Origin: Rhodovulum euryhalinum
GTDB lineage: Bacteria; Pseudomonadota; Alphaproteobacteria; Rhodobacterales; Rhodobacteraceae
NCBI RefSeq assembly: GCF_004342445.1
Contig: NZ_SLWW01000001.1
Coordinates: forward strand, 124,001-188,000
Direction of reading: 5' to 3'
Length of the DNA: 64,000 nucleotides
Below, one piece after another: positions 52,668 to 62,027 of this stretch. A program made the position numbers and the translations under genes. The notes beneath the pieces were generated by a model. That model was not told the origin of the DNA and searched no databases. It saw only the letters and a program-made list of their open reading frames with translations. Within the stretch, counting starts at the first letter, position 1. Every line of letters begins with the position of its first letter.

Positions 52668-54719
52668 TCAGGCCGCTTCCTGGCGCATCGTGGCGACCGC
52701 GCTCTCGATCTGCCGCAGCCGGTCGGCCCGCTCCTGATAGCCAAGCGCAACGCCCAGATCCTCGGCCGTGGGCGCAGTCTTTTCGGCAAGTGCGGTCACG
52801 ATCTCGCGCTGCTCGTCAAGGAATGTGGCCAGCGTCCGCAGCAGGTCGGCGCGGATCGTCTGGGCGTGGTCCCGACTCAGTTCGTCGAGAATGGGCGATG
52901 TCTCTTCGCGGATCATCTTGTAGAACTCGGCCGCGAAGCTGCGATACCCCCTGCGGCGCAGCCACCAGCGGCGCCACCACGTGCCCTTGACGTCCAGCGC
53001 GATCGTCTGCGCGATGGCGACCGGCGGGTTCAGCCGCGGCGGCGCCGGCGGCTCGATCGCCAGGGCCTCGTTCAGTCCGAACGCGGCACGATAGGACGCG
53101 GCGACCTCGGCGGCGGTGGCATCCAGGATCGCCCGCGCGTCACCCTGCATCCGCTTGCCGAAGACCTGGCAGGCCGAGCGCAACAGGATACGCAGCCCCG
53201 TCGGCTCGTAGGACCAGACCGTGCCCTCGCCGTATTTCTCGAGGTGCTCGATCAGCGCCGCGGTGGCACGGTCGAGGAAGTTGTGATGCGACCGGTCGAG
53301 ACGGACGCAGAACGCCTCGTGCTGGGCGGCGAAGGCGGTTTCCAGCGCGGCGGTCGCACGCTGCTCGATCTGGGCAAGGTCCCGGGTGATCCGGGCCGTA
53401 TCCACCTGAACCGCATGCCCGCCCGTCACCGCGAGCCCGATCGAGCGCTGGGCCGCGGTCACGCCGCGGGCGAGGTTGCCGACGCTGCGGGCGATCCGGT
53501 CGATCGCCTCGCCGCCGACGCCCTCGGCCACCCGCTCGCCAAGCACACGGTAGAGCGCCGGTATGCCCGACAGCGTCCAGGCGTCCTCGGCCGTCGGAGT
53601 CTCGTTGCCTGCCAGCATGACCAGCGCCCGGCGGCTTGCCTCGGTCATTCCGGCCAGGGGGCCTTCCAGCGCGTGCTGGCCCCAGAAGGCGCTGCCGAAC
53701 AGGATGGGGGCGTCGGCCGGGCCCTCGTGCTTTTTCAAAGTGGCGCGGATCGAGTCGCGAATCTCGGCGGTCTGGCTGGCCGGGTCCGACAACTCGTCGA
53801 TCCGGTTCACGAAGATCACGGCCTCGCGCGCCTTCACCGCCGAGATCAGCCGGATCAGCGCCATGTCGACGGTCGACAGCGCCTGGTGGGCGGACAGAAC
53901 CAGCACGCAGAGCCTGCTGTCGCGAATCGCGCCGATGGTGATCTGCTCGCGCATCAGGAACGTGTCGTTCACGCCCGGCGTGTCGCGCAGGCACAGCTTG
54001 AACGGCACGTTGGCGTGGTCGACGAACAGGTCGGCCGACTTGGTGATGTCGGCGAATCGGCCCCGCATGTCGAAGGGTTCCCCCTCGTCATCATCGAGAT
54101 CGTCACCAAGGCAGACATAGCGTTCCACCAGCGCCTCGTCGAAGACGCCGTAGCGGTGTTCCTGCCCGAGCAACAGCTCGAACCGGCGACCGAGCCTTCC
54201 CTTGGATTTCTCGCGCATCCGCTCGATCTGGCGGCGGACCTTCTCCAATTCCTCTTCGGCGCCTGCGCGACTGGCTAGTTCCCCCATGCGGCCGCCCTTC
54301 TCGATCAGGCGATCCCATTCCTGCGGGTCGAAGAAGCGGAAGCTGGCACCTGCGGCGGCGGTCGCCCAGGACGGTGCAAGGTGGATCGAGGTCACCACCG
54401 AGGTCCAGGGATTGACGTCGGCGGGCAACAGGCCCGGCCAGCCGGTCATGGCATTGATCAGCGAGGTCTTGCCCGCCTTGACCTGGCCGATGAAGGTGAT
54501 CGAGGGCTCGACAAGGTCAAGCTGGGCCGACAGCCGGCCCGCGCCCTTGGCAACGGTCGCATCGCCCAGTTCGCCCAGGTCGGCCAGCGCGCGCCGCATC
54601 TGGTCCATGCGGTCCACGAAACCGGCAAACCCGTCCATGCCCAGCGCCAGAAGCCCCGGATTGGCGGTCCGGGGGCGGGCCGCTTCGATTGCGGGTGCTG
54701 CGCGATCGTCCAGCGTCAC
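52668..54719 (-). CDS. Large bacterial dynamin-like GTPase
   Basis: 683 residues from the GTG at 54719 (GGGGAG eight bases upstream). GTPase domain: G1 FIGQVKAGKTSLINAM (77-92), G3 LRDTPGVND, G4 FVNRIDEL (NRID rather than TKxD). Coiled stalk regions follow. Near residues 581-593 the Trp/Arg-rich stretch WWRRWWLRRRGYR looks like a membrane-insertion amphipathic element, and a helical C-terminus ends the protein. It probably self-assembles on a membrane. Its GTG lies 153 bases after the upstream GTPase stop. Confidence 0.85.
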   Translation of the reverse strand: MTLDDRAAPAIEAARPRTANPGLLALGMDGFAGFVDRMDQMRRALADLGELGDATVAKGAGRLSAQLDLVEPSITFIGQVKAGKTSLINAMTGWPGLLPADVNPWTSVVTSIHLAPSWATAAAGASFRFFDPQEWDRLIEKGGRMGELASRAGAEEELEKVRRQIERMREKSKGRLGRRFELLLGQEHRYGVFDEALVERYVCLGDDLDDDEGEPFDMRGRFADITKSADLFVDHANVPFKLCLRDTPGVNDTFLMREQITIGAIRDSRLCVLVLSAHQALSTVDMALIRLISAVKAREAVIFVNRIDELSDPASQTAEIRDSIRATLKKHEGPADAPILFGSAFWGQHALEGPLAGMTEASRRALVMLAGNETPTAEDAWTLSGIPALYRVLGERVAEGVGGEAIDRIARSVGNLARGVTAAQRSIGLAVTGGHAVQVDTARITRDLAQIEQRATAALETAFAAQHEAFCVRLDRSHHNFLDRATAALIEHLEKYGEGTVWSYEPTGLRILLRSACQVFGKRMQGDARAILDATAAEVAASYRAAFGLNEALAIEPPAPPRLNPPVAIAQTIALDVKGTWWRRWWLRRRGYRSFAAEFYKMIREETSPILDELSRDHAQTIRADLLRTLATFLDEQREIVTALAEKTAPTAEDLGVALGYQERADRLRQIESAVATMRQEAA

Positions 54720-54872
54720 AGTGCCACTCCCCTCTTGGCTGATCGAAAACCGGCCGCTCCCGACCGGGGCCAGCTGCGACCGGGCCGGTTGTCGCGGCCG
54801 ACGAAACAATTTTCCCGAGAAAGATGTCCTGAGCGTGGCACTCCCATGTCGATCCCTTGGCGGTCGCCGCGC

Positions 54873-56027
54873 TCAGGCCGCAAGCCGCGCGTCAAAGCCG
54901 CGCCGAAGCTGCAACAGCAGGGTCACGGCATCGGCCGCGGCGTTCTCGTCACCCTCGAGTCCGAGCAGCAACAGCATCTCGTTGGCTTCCAGCACATCCT
55001 CGGCCAGATCGCCGGCCACGCCGGCACCCTCGACGATCTCGGAAAGCGACTCGGCCGTGCGGGCGCAAAGCGACAACAGCGCCGAGACCGCGGCCGGGTC
55101 GTTGGCGCCGATCTCGTCGGGGAAATCGCCGCGACATGCGTCGAGCAGGTGAAGCGCCTGCGCAGAGACGGCGACTTCGGCCTGCGGCACCGGCGGGGCG
55201 GGGGGTGTCGGGTGACTCTGCGGCAGGGGTGCCGGGGCCTGCGCCCGTTGCGAAAGGTCGGGTTCGGGCTGTGGGACCTTGGCAGCGACGGCTTCTGCAG
55301 GTTCGGCCAGGATTGCGTCCGATGGCAGGTCGTGACGGCGCAGGAAAAGGCTCGCCGCGTCCAGATCGGCGCTGCGCCCCTGCTCGATCATGCGGTCCAG
55401 CGCCTCGAACAGCGCCGCCGCCCCGCTTCGGGCATGCAGCGCCGCATCGACCACCCTGTTGCCCTCCCGCGCCGCAGCGGCCTGGCGGGTGGCAATCGGC
55501 AGCAGGCTGTGGAACTCGACCTCGACCACATCGCGCAGATCGTCGAGCCGCTCGTCCAGCACGCCAAGACGCATCAGGTCGTCGGCCTTGGTCAGCACGA
55601 GAAAGGCATGGTCCTTGAGATTGTCCGGCACCCGCGACCAGACCTTCGCTTCGTCATGGGTGAAGCCCTGGGTGCACCACAGCAGAATGTCGGGCGCGGT
55701 CTCCTCGATGGCGACCGCGCGGCCGATGGCGTCGGCCGCGGCCGGCAGGTCCAGGTCGACCACCACGAGATTGCCCAGCAGCGTCGACAATGTTTCGACC
55801 GGAGGCCCGCCCCGGGACGGCCGCGTTGCCGGACCCCGATCCCCGGCGAGCAGGTGCACCAGGTCCGATTTGCCGCTCCCTGCGGGACCGGTCACCACCA
55901 GCCGGACCGGCTTGCGCAACCGGTCAAGCAGGCGCTGGCCATGCGCGCGCACCCGTTCGGGCAGGTGCCCGGACGCGACGGCCCGGTCAAGCCGTGCCAG
56001 CGTGTCCCGTTCGAAGATCGCGTTCAT
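54873..56027 (-). CDS. P-loop GTPase with helical C-terminal domain
   Basis: 384 residues. G1 is VVTGPAGSGKSDLV near residues 44-57; G4 is LVLTKADDL (TKxD). The G3 position reads VVDLDLPAA without the DxxG glycine, so hydrolysis may be impaired. A proline/glutamine-rich linker (about 255-290) leads to a helical C-terminal domain (from about 290). The start overlaps the PP2C stop (ATGA). Possibly a regulatory partner of the large dynamin. Confidence 0.78.
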   Translation of the reverse strand: MNAIFERDTLARLDRAVASGHLPERVRAHGQRLLDRLRKPVRLVVTGPAGSGKSDLVHLLAGDRGPATRPSRGGPPVETLSTLLGNLVVVDLDLPAAADAIGRAVAIEETAPDILLWCTQGFTHDEAKVWSRVPDNLKDHAFLVLTKADDLMRLGVLDERLDDLRDVVEVEFHSLLPIATRQAAAAREGNRVVDAALHARSGAAALFEALDRMIEQGRSADLDAASLFLRRHDLPSDAILAEPAEAVAAKVPQPEPDLSQRAQAPAPLPQSHPTPPAPPVPQAEVAVSAQALHLLDACRGDFPDEIGANDPAAVSALLSLCARTAESLSEIVEGAGVAGDLAEDVLEANEMLLLLGLEGDENAAADAVTLLLQLRRGFDARLAA

Positions 56028-56980
56028 TGCACTCGCTTTCCAAAGCTGAAAAGGGACCGCAGGGCGACCGGCAGCGTCCAGCGCGGGCCACCTGTTCCGC
56101 GGCGCGCGGCGGCAAGTTCGGGCCGTCTGCGGGCCCGCTCGGCGGGGACCGTGGCGACCGGGCGGCGTGGCTGGACCATGGGCTGCCAGCCATGGGCGAC
56201 CACGCGGATCACGCTGAAGCAGACATTGTCCTGTTCGGGATCGGCCCGCGCCTCGAGTTCGGCGAGCAGCGCATCGGCGATCTCGGCGGCGCTGCGGCGG
56301 CGATGCTCTGCCAGGATCACCCGCAGCCGGTCCCGGTCGATCGAGTCGAGCCCGTCGCTTGCGGCGAGGATGATGTCGCCCACGGCAAGTTCGAGCGGCC
56401 GGTCGGGGCAGTCGATCTGCCGGATCTCGGCCCCGGTCAGCGCCGAGGTCAGGCAATGGCGGTCGGGATGGGCCTGCGCCTCTTCGGCGCTCAGCATACC
56501 GACACGAACCATCCCGTCGATCTGCGGCGCAAGCGAGTGGTCCTCGTTGATCTGGTGCAACGCGCCGTCGCGGTAAAGCAGCAGCGGCGAATCCCCGACC
56601 GAGATCCAGAACAGCCTGTCCCGCGCCACCGCAAGCGCCACCAGCGTGGTGCCCATGCCGCCGGTCTCGGCATGGCCGCGGACATGTTCCGCGATGCAGC
56701 CATTTGCCTCGCGCGCGGCCGTCCTGAGGATTCCGGGCGCATAGCGGACAAAGCGATCCAGGTCGTCGCTTTGCAGCTTCAACTCGCTGAACACCTCGGT
56801 CACGGCGATCCGGCTGGCCACGTCGCCTGCCGCATGCCCGCCCATGCCGTCGCCCAGCACCGCAAGGCCGATCTCGCCGCCGATCGCGAAATCGGCGATG
56901 ATCGCGTCTTCCTGATGCTCGCGCCGACCCTGGCCGATGCCGGTGGCGGCGTCGATCCTGATGTCAGTTGCCGTCATCAT
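56024..56980 (-). CDS. PP2C-type Ser/Thr protein phosphatase
   Basis: 318 residues. The PP2C metal motifs are REHQEDAIIAD (about 20-30), VLGDGMGGHAAGDVAS (about 42-57), GTTLVALAV, and LAASDGLDS with EQDNVCFSVI towards the end. It reverses Ser/Thr phosphorylation. It overlaps the FHA gene by 17 bases and its stop overlaps the next GTPase (ATGA), so it is translationally coupled to both. The kinase of the same cluster is its likely counterpart. Confidence 0.93.
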   Translation of the reverse strand: MMTATDIRIDAATGIGQGRREHQEDAIIADFAIGGEIGLAVLGDGMGGHAAGDVASRIAVTEVFSELKLQSDDLDRFVRYAPGILRTAAREANGCIAEHVRGHAETGGMGTTLVALAVARDRLFWISVGDSPLLLYRDGALHQINEDHSLAPQIDGMVRVGMLSAEEAQAHPDRHCLTSALTGAEIRQIDCPDRPLELAVGDIILAASDGLDSIDRDRLRVILAEHRRRSAAEIADALLAELEARADPEQDNVCFSVIRVVAHGWQPMVQPRRPVATVPAERARRRPELAAARRGTGGPRWTLPVALRSLFSFGKRVQ

Positions 56981-58007
56981 CGCGCCGGTCCGTCGCCCAG
57001 GTGAAATCGGGCCCGCAGAACGCCACGAAGCGCAACGTCGTCTCGCCGATGCGGATCACGTCGCCACCCGCCAGTTCTTCGGTGCTCAGCAGGGGCTGGC
57101 CGTTCAGCCGCACGATGTTCACCTTGCCGCCCGAGCCGAGGAAGAACTTGGCCTGCTCATCGTCATAGGCCAGCAGCGCATGGCCCGAGCGCGAGATCGA
57201 ACTGTCCCCGAAATCAAGGCGAACGGTCTGATCGGCACCGCGCCCGATCTGCGACACACCGTGACCCAGGGCGAAATGCGCGCCGCGGCCGGGGCCGTCG
57301 ACGACAACGAGCCAGCCGACGGGAAAATCCGGCGCACCGTCTGCGGCCGGGGCGTCGGCCTCGTCGCGGGCGAAGGGATCGGCGGCGGGATCGGCGGGCT
57401 GGCCGAAGCCCAGCAGCCGGGTCTTGGTCCGCCCGGCCCGGGCGCCAGCCCGGCCCACGGCGGGCGGCGGCACCTCGAAGGCGGCCATGTCCTCGGCACG
57501 GGGTTCGGTCGGCGGCATCGCGGAGCGCAGCGGCGGCGCCACGGTCGGTGCGGGGTCGGGGCCCGACATGGCAGCGGTGGCAGGCGCGGCATCCGCATGG
57601 GGCAAGACCGCCTCGCGCCGCTCTGTGTCTTCCGCGATCGGCGGCCGCTGGCGGCGATCGCCGCCGGGGAACAGCACGGGCCGACCATCATCCAGCGCGG
57701 GCGCGTCAGCGCTGGGGCAAAGCGGCGCCTGCGCGGTGGTGCCCGCAGCACAAGCCGCAGAGGCGAAGCCATCCGCCTCGAACGGCGCGCCGGCAACCTC
57801 GTCCGCGGGATCGTCCTCCCACGCGTCGGGCGGCTGACCGACTCCGTCGCTATCCCGGAACGGCGCGGGGGGGGTGCGCATCGGGTCTGCGACCGGGCCG
57901 GACACCGGATCGGACGCCCGGTGCCGCGCCGGGGGGAACGGTGCGACATAATCGTTGAAATCGTCCTCGACGGGTCTGTCGCCGCTCTTGCGTCTCAGGA
58001 ATTTCAT
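56964..58007 (-). CDS. FHA-domain protein
   Basis: 347 residues. Residues 1-230 are disordered, rich in P, A and D; the C-terminal FHA domain (about 240-335) contains GVSQIGRGADQTVRLDF and DSSISRSGHALL with the Ser/His/Arg core that binds phosphothreonine, and VRLNGQPLL. It should recognise targets phosphorylated by the cluster's kinase. The stop overlaps the PP2C gene. Confidence 0.9.
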   Translation of the reverse strand: MKFLRRKSGDRPVEDDFNDYVAPFPPARHRASDPVSGPVADPMRTPPAPFRDSDGVGQPPDAWEDDPADEVAGAPFEADGFASAACAAGTTAQAPLCPSADAPALDDGRPVLFPGGDRRQRPPIAEDTERREAVLPHADAAPATAAMSGPDPAPTVAPPLRSAMPPTEPRAEDMAAFEVPPPAVGRAGARAGRTKTRLLGFGQPADPAADPFARDEADAPAADGAPDFPVGWLVVVDGPGRGAHFALGHGVSQIGRGADQTVRLDFGDSSISRSGHALLAYDDEQAKFFLGSGGKVNIVRLNGQPLLSTEELAGGDVIRIGETTLRFVAFCGPDFTWATDRRDDDGN

Positions 58008-58055
58008 GGCTCTGCCTTCCGTGCTGAACCTTGCTGCGGGTTTCGACCGTCCAGG

Positions 58056-59360
58056 TTACGGCCGTGCGGTGAATCGCCGGGCAAGCCCCATGAACAGGCC
58101 GCCGCGGCCGGGACGGGGCCGCCGGCTGCGCAACTTGGGCCGGCGCGGACAGACCGCGCCATCGGCCTCTGGCGTATGGTCGGGACAGGACGGCCCGGGC
58201 ACCGGGACGGCGGTGGCCTGATCGTCGTCCTCGTCGTCATAAAGCGACCGCCAGGCGAAGGCGGGCTTGCGCTCGGGTGGTTTCGGCGCCTCGGGCAGGC
58301 GCGCGCGCACCTCGTGTTCGGACCGCTGGCGCGCCTCCATCACCGCGCGGTTCGTCTCTTCGACCAGCCGCGAGATCGACACCATCATGTCCTCGTCCGC
58401 TTGCAGGACGCGGCCCTCCGCGGCCTGCCGCGGGCCGGTCTCGATCATCGCAAGCCATTCATGCGCGGATTGCGGCCGCTCTTTCGGCACCACGTTCAGC
58501 GCCTTGTCGATCGCCCCGAGGAACGCGGACGTATAGCCCGGGATCCGGCCGCGCAGCGGCTGGCAGGGGTCGGGTTCGTTCGCGGCCAGCGCGGCCATGC
58601 GCTGCTGGCTGTCGGGTGGCGCCTCGTCGGTGATGAGGTGGTAGAACGTCGCGGCCAGCGCATAGAGATCGCTGGGCGGGCCCTGCCGGATGCCGGCGAC
58701 ATAGAATTCCTGCGGCGAGTAGCCGTCCTTGACCACCTGCAGCCGCGACAGGACCCGGCTGCTGCGGGTGGCCTTTTCGCGCGCGGCCCCGAAATCGATC
58801 AGCACCGGGTTGCCGGTCAGGTCGATCAGGATGTTGTCGGGCGAGATATCGCGGTGCAGCAGGCTTTGGTCATGCACGAAGGCGACCGCGTCCAGGACCT
58901 TGACCAGGATCTCGCGGATCGCGTCGGGCGAGGGCGTCTCGCGCGGATCCTCGATGATCTCGAGCAGGCTTTTGCCCTCGATATAGTCCAGCGCCATGTA
59001 GGCGGTCGTGTTGTCCGAGAACACCTGATGGACACCGACGATGCCGGGATGGTTCAGCCGGGCAAGCCGCCGCGCCTCCTCGATGAAGAGCTGGACGATC
59101 GAGTGGAATTCCTGGGTATGGCTGCGCGAACGGGCGCGCACGTCGCAGCCGGTGCGCAGGCACAGCGACTCGGGAAAGCACTCCTTGATGACGACGGTCC
59201 GGTCCAGGCTGTCGCGCGCCAGGTAGGTCAGGCCGAATCCGCCCGAGTTCAGGAACCGCTCGATCCTGTACTGGCCGTGCAAAAGCTCGGTTCCGGGCTG
59301 CAACTCCTCCACCGGGCCCTCCGGTGTCAGGGTCGTGTTGAAATCGGGTGCTGCGGTCAT
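58056..59360 (-). CDS. Hanks-type Ser/Thr protein kinase, first gene of the dynamin cluster
   Basis: 434 residues from the ATG at 59360; an ATG at 59435 with GGGGAA upstream is an alternative. Kinase signatures are complete: LNSGGFGLTYLARD glycine loop, VVIKECFP (catalytic Lys), LLHRDISPDNILI (HRD) and LIDFGAA (DFG). The C-terminal 110 residues are charged, basic and not membrane-spanning. It presumably phosphorylates cluster proteins, read by FHA and reversed by PP2C. The next gene follows after 48 bases. Confidence 0.93.
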   Translation of the reverse strand: MTAAPDFNTTLTPEGPVEELQPGTELLHGQYRIERFLNSGGFGLTYLARDSLDRTVVIKECFPESLCLRTGCDVRARSRSHTQEFHSIVQLFIEEARRLARLNHPGIVGVHQVFSDNTTAYMALDYIEGKSLLEIIEDPRETPSPDAIREILVKVLDAVAFVHDQSLLHRDISPDNILIDLTGNPVLIDFGAAREKATRSSRVLSRLQVVKDGYSPQEFYVAGIRQGPPSDLYALAATFYHLITDEAPPDSQQRMAALAANEPDPCQPLRGRIPGYTSAFLGAIDKALNVVPKERPQSAHEWLAMIETGPRQAAEGRVLQADEDMMVSISRLVEETNRAVMEARQRSEHEVRARLPEAPKPPERKPAFAWRSLYDDEDDDQATAVPVPGPSCPDHTPEADGAVCPRRPKLRSRRPRPGRGGLFMGLARRFTARP

Positions 59361-59732
59361 GGTGCCGGTCTGGTTGTGCGATTGGCGGTGATCCGGCGGA
59401 CGCCGGACGCACCTTTGGCTTGCGGAGACGTTCATGAATGTTCCCCACAAGTTGGACAAAATCATGTCTGCGCAGCCCGGTATTGCGGCGGAAATCCGGC
59501 AGGACCGGCCCAGTCCGCCGCGCCGCAGGGGCCAAACCCGCCCCACGCGCGCAAGGGTTGCGAAAACCGCAACGGCACGTACCCCGTTGCTGCAAGTTCT
59601 CCGAAAATTCGCCCGATTTCAGACCGGCCTCCGGGTCCCGGCACAGGCGGGGCGGTTGCCGCCGCGGCCTCGGGCCCCTACCTTCGGTTTCATGCCGCCC
59701 CCGCCCGCCCCCGAACCGGAGCCGTCCCGCCC
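59361..59732. other. Divergent intergenic region between the kinase and EEP genes
   Basis: 372 bases without a convincing gene, serving as promoter region for both directions. It contains the hairpin GTTGCG-AAAAC-CGCAAC (59557-59573) and GC-rich repeats. A short kinase-frame extension up to 59435 may be coding if the upstream ATG is used. No recognisable sigma-70 promoter or operator stands out. Confidence 0.5.
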
Positions 59733-60494
59733 GTGATCCCCCTGCCCGAGACCACCTTGCGCAGCCCGCATCCGGCCCGTGTCGCGCCGGTGCGGCCGCT
59801 GCGCGTGGCAAGCTACAACATCCGCAAGGCCGTCGGGCTCGACTGGAAGCGCGACGCAGGGCGCGTACTCGACGTCATCAACGAGATCGGCGCCGACGCG
59901 GTCGTGCTGCAAGAGGCCGACAAGCGGCTGGGCGACCGCCCCGCGGCGCTGCCGCGAGCGCTGATCGAACGCGAGACCGATTTCGCCGTCGCCGACCTCG
60001 CCCCGAACGCGGTCAGCCTCGGCTGGCACGGCAACGCGGTGCTGCTGCGCCGCAGCACCATGGTCGAGGCGGCCGAACGGCTGACCCTGCCGGGTCTGGA
60101 ACCGCGCGGCGCGGTAATGGTCCGGATCGGACGGGGCGACGGGCGGTCGATCACCCTGGTCGGTGTCCACCTCGCGCTGATGCGGCGCTGGCGGCGGCGC
60201 CAGCTTCAGGCGATCGGCGCCCGGTTCTGCGACACCGAAAGCGCGCGCACCGTGATCCTGGGCGATTTCAACGAATGGTCCGAGGACCGCGGCCTCGAGC
60301 CGCTGGCCGGACGCTTCCGCATCGTCGCCCCGGGCAAGACCTTCCATGCCCGCCGCCCCCGCGCCGGGCTCGACCGGATCGCCCATGGAAGCGGCCTGGC
60401 GCTGACCGCGGCGGGGGTGCATGAAAGCCCCCGCGCACGGATCACCTCCGACCACCTGCCGATCTGGGCCGAGTTCGGCTTCGTGCAGGGCTGA
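59733..60494 (+). CDS. Endonuclease/exonuclease/phosphatase (EEP) family protein
   Basis: About 253 residues from a GTG at 59733. EEP motifs: LRVASYNIRKAVGLD (Asn), DAVVLQEADKRLG (catalytic Glu), VGVHLALMRR, ILGDFNEWSE (Asp/Asn) and ITSDHLPIWAEF (Asp-His). The family hydrolyses phosphodiesters in nucleic acids or phospholipids. Next gene is a phospholipase-D-like synthase, so a lipid role is possible. Confidence 0.85.
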   Translation: MIPLPETTLRSPHPARVAPVRPLRVASYNIRKAVGLDWKRDAGRVLDVINEIGADAVVLQEADKRLGDRPAALPRALIERETDFAVADLAPNAVSLGWHGNAVLLRRSTMVEAAERLTLPGLEPRGAVMVRIGRGDGRSITLVGVHLALMRRWRRRQLQAIGARFCDTESARTVILGDFNEWSEDRGLEPLAGRFRIVAPGKTFHARRPRAGLDRIAHGSGLALTAAGVHESPRARITSDHLPIWAEFGFVQG

Positions 60495-60537
60495 GCGCGG
60501 GCTTGCGATTCGGCGCGGCGCGGGCGAGCATCTTCCC

Positions 60538-61959
60538 ATGTTGCAGATCGTGCTTGCCGCCACGCTGCTTGCGCTCCAGGCCGGGGCGGTCTGGGCGGCG
60601 TTGCGCGCAATCCGGAACGCCCGCACGCCCCAGGGCGCGGTCGGCTGGGTGGTGTTCCTGATCGCGGCGCCCTACCTCGCGCTGCCGGTCTTCCTGTTTC
60701 TCGGCCATTCCCGGCTGCCGGGCTATGTCACCGCGCGCCGGTCCTCGCACGCCTCGATCGCGACCCAGCCGGATTTCGATCCGGGCTGGCGGACCGATTC
60801 GACCCGGCTGCCCGACCGGTTGGGCCGCACGCTGGCCGGGTTCGAACGGATGGCAGGCCTGCCTGCGATGTCGGGCAACGCGTTACGCCTGCTGATCGAC
60901 GGCCCGGCGACCTTCGAGGCGATCTTCGCCGCGATCGAGCGGGCCGAGCGCTATGTGCTGGTCCAGACCTACATCCTGCGCGACGACGACACCGGACGCG
61001 CGCTGCAGCGCCGCCTGATCGACCGGGCGCGCGCGGGCTGCACGGTGCGGCTGCTCTATGATGCCATCGGCAGCCACCGCCTGCCTGACAGCTACCTCGC
61101 GCCCCTGCGAGAGGCAGGCGTGATCGCCGCCGACTTCCATTCCTTGCGCAAGCCGCACAGCCGGTTCCAGATCAATTTCCGCAGCCACCGCAAGATCGTG
61201 GTCGTGGACGGGCACGCGGCGTTCCTTGGCGGGCACAATGTGGGCGATGAATACCTGGGCCGCGACGCCCGAATCGGCCGCTGGCGCGACACCCATCTGG
61301 TGGTGTCCGGTCCGGCCGTGGCGCAACTGCAACTGATCTTTGCCGAGGACTGGGCCTGGGCCACCGAAGAGCGGCTGGACCTCGCCTGGCACCCCGCCCC
61401 CGCCGCCGCGAACATGGATGCGCTGATCGTGGCGCCTGGCCCGGCCGACGTGCTGGAAACCGGCAGCCTGTATTTCTGCAACGCGATCCATGCCGCGCAG
61501 GACCGGGTCTGGATCGCCTCGCCCTACTTCGTGCCCGACCGCGACATCCTCACCGCGCTGTCGCTGGCGGCGCTTCGCGGCGTGGACGTGCGCATCCTGG
61601 TGGCGGCCCGGCGCGACAACCTTTTCGTCTGGCTGGCCGCCTTCGCCTATTTCGACGAGATGCTGGACGCGGGCGTGCGCATCTTCCGCTACACCGACGG
61701 GTTCATGCACCAGAAAGCGCTGGTGGTGGACGACGCCTTCGCCTCGGTGGGCACGCTGAACCTCGACAACCGGTCGTGCCGGCTGAACTTCGAGGTGACG
61801 GCGCTGGTCTTCGACGACGGCTTCGCCCGGACGGTGGCGGCCATGCTGGACGAGGATTTCACCCGCAGCCAGGCCTATGCCACGCGGCTCGCCGAGGCGC
61901 CGGGGCTCTTGCGGCGGAACGGCGCGCGCGTGGCCCGCCTCATGGCCCCGATCCTCTGA
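60538..61959 (+). CDS. Cardiolipin-synthase-like phospholipase D protein
   Basis: 473 residues. Two N-terminal membrane helices (LAATLLALQAGAVWAAL, VVFLIAAPYLALPVFLFLG) and two HKD motifs: HRKIVVVDGHAAFLGGHN (about 220) and MHQKALVVDDAFASVGTLN (about 385). Architecture matches bacterial cardiolipin synthases (ClsA-like). It condenses phosphatidylglycerol at the inner membrane. It follows the EEP gene by 43 bases. Confidence 0.92.
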   Translation: MLQIVLAATLLALQAGAVWAALRAIRNARTPQGAVGWVVFLIAAPYLALPVFLFLGHSRLPGYVTARRSSHASIATQPDFDPGWRTDSTRLPDRLGRTLAGFERMAGLPAMSGNALRLLIDGPATFEAIFAAIERAERYVLVQTYILRDDDTGRALQRRLIDRARAGCTVRLLYDAIGSHRLPDSYLAPLREAGVIAADFHSLRKPHSRFQINFRSHRKIVVVDGHAAFLGGHNVGDEYLGRDARIGRWRDTHLVVSGPAVAQLQLIFAEDWAWATEERLDLAWHPAPAAANMDALIVAPGPADVLETGSLYFCNAIHAAQDRVWIASPYFVPDRDILTALSLAALRGVDVRILVAARRDNLFVWLAAFAYFDEMLDAGVRIFRYTDGFMHQKALVVDDAFASVGTLNLDNRSCRLNFEVTALVFDDGFARTVAAMLDEDFTRSQAYATRLAEAPGLLRRNGARVARLMAPIL

Positions 61960-62027
61960 CCGGCGGCGGGGGCGCGCCCGTCTCGGGCACTGCCCGAGCG
62001 CCGATCGCGAAGACATTCCCCGGCATG

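Noticed and set aside
50400-59360. Type VI secretion post-translational control cluster (PpkA/Fha/PppA)
   Set aside because: Kinase, FHA and PP2C are present, but no tss/hcp/vgrG/clpV gene occurs in the window, and dynamins replace them.
56937-60494. 1185-residue plus-strand frame over the FHA/PP2C/kinase genes
   Set aside because: Only the last part (from 59733) is a real gene, the EEP protein; the rest is an antisense shadow with biased composition.
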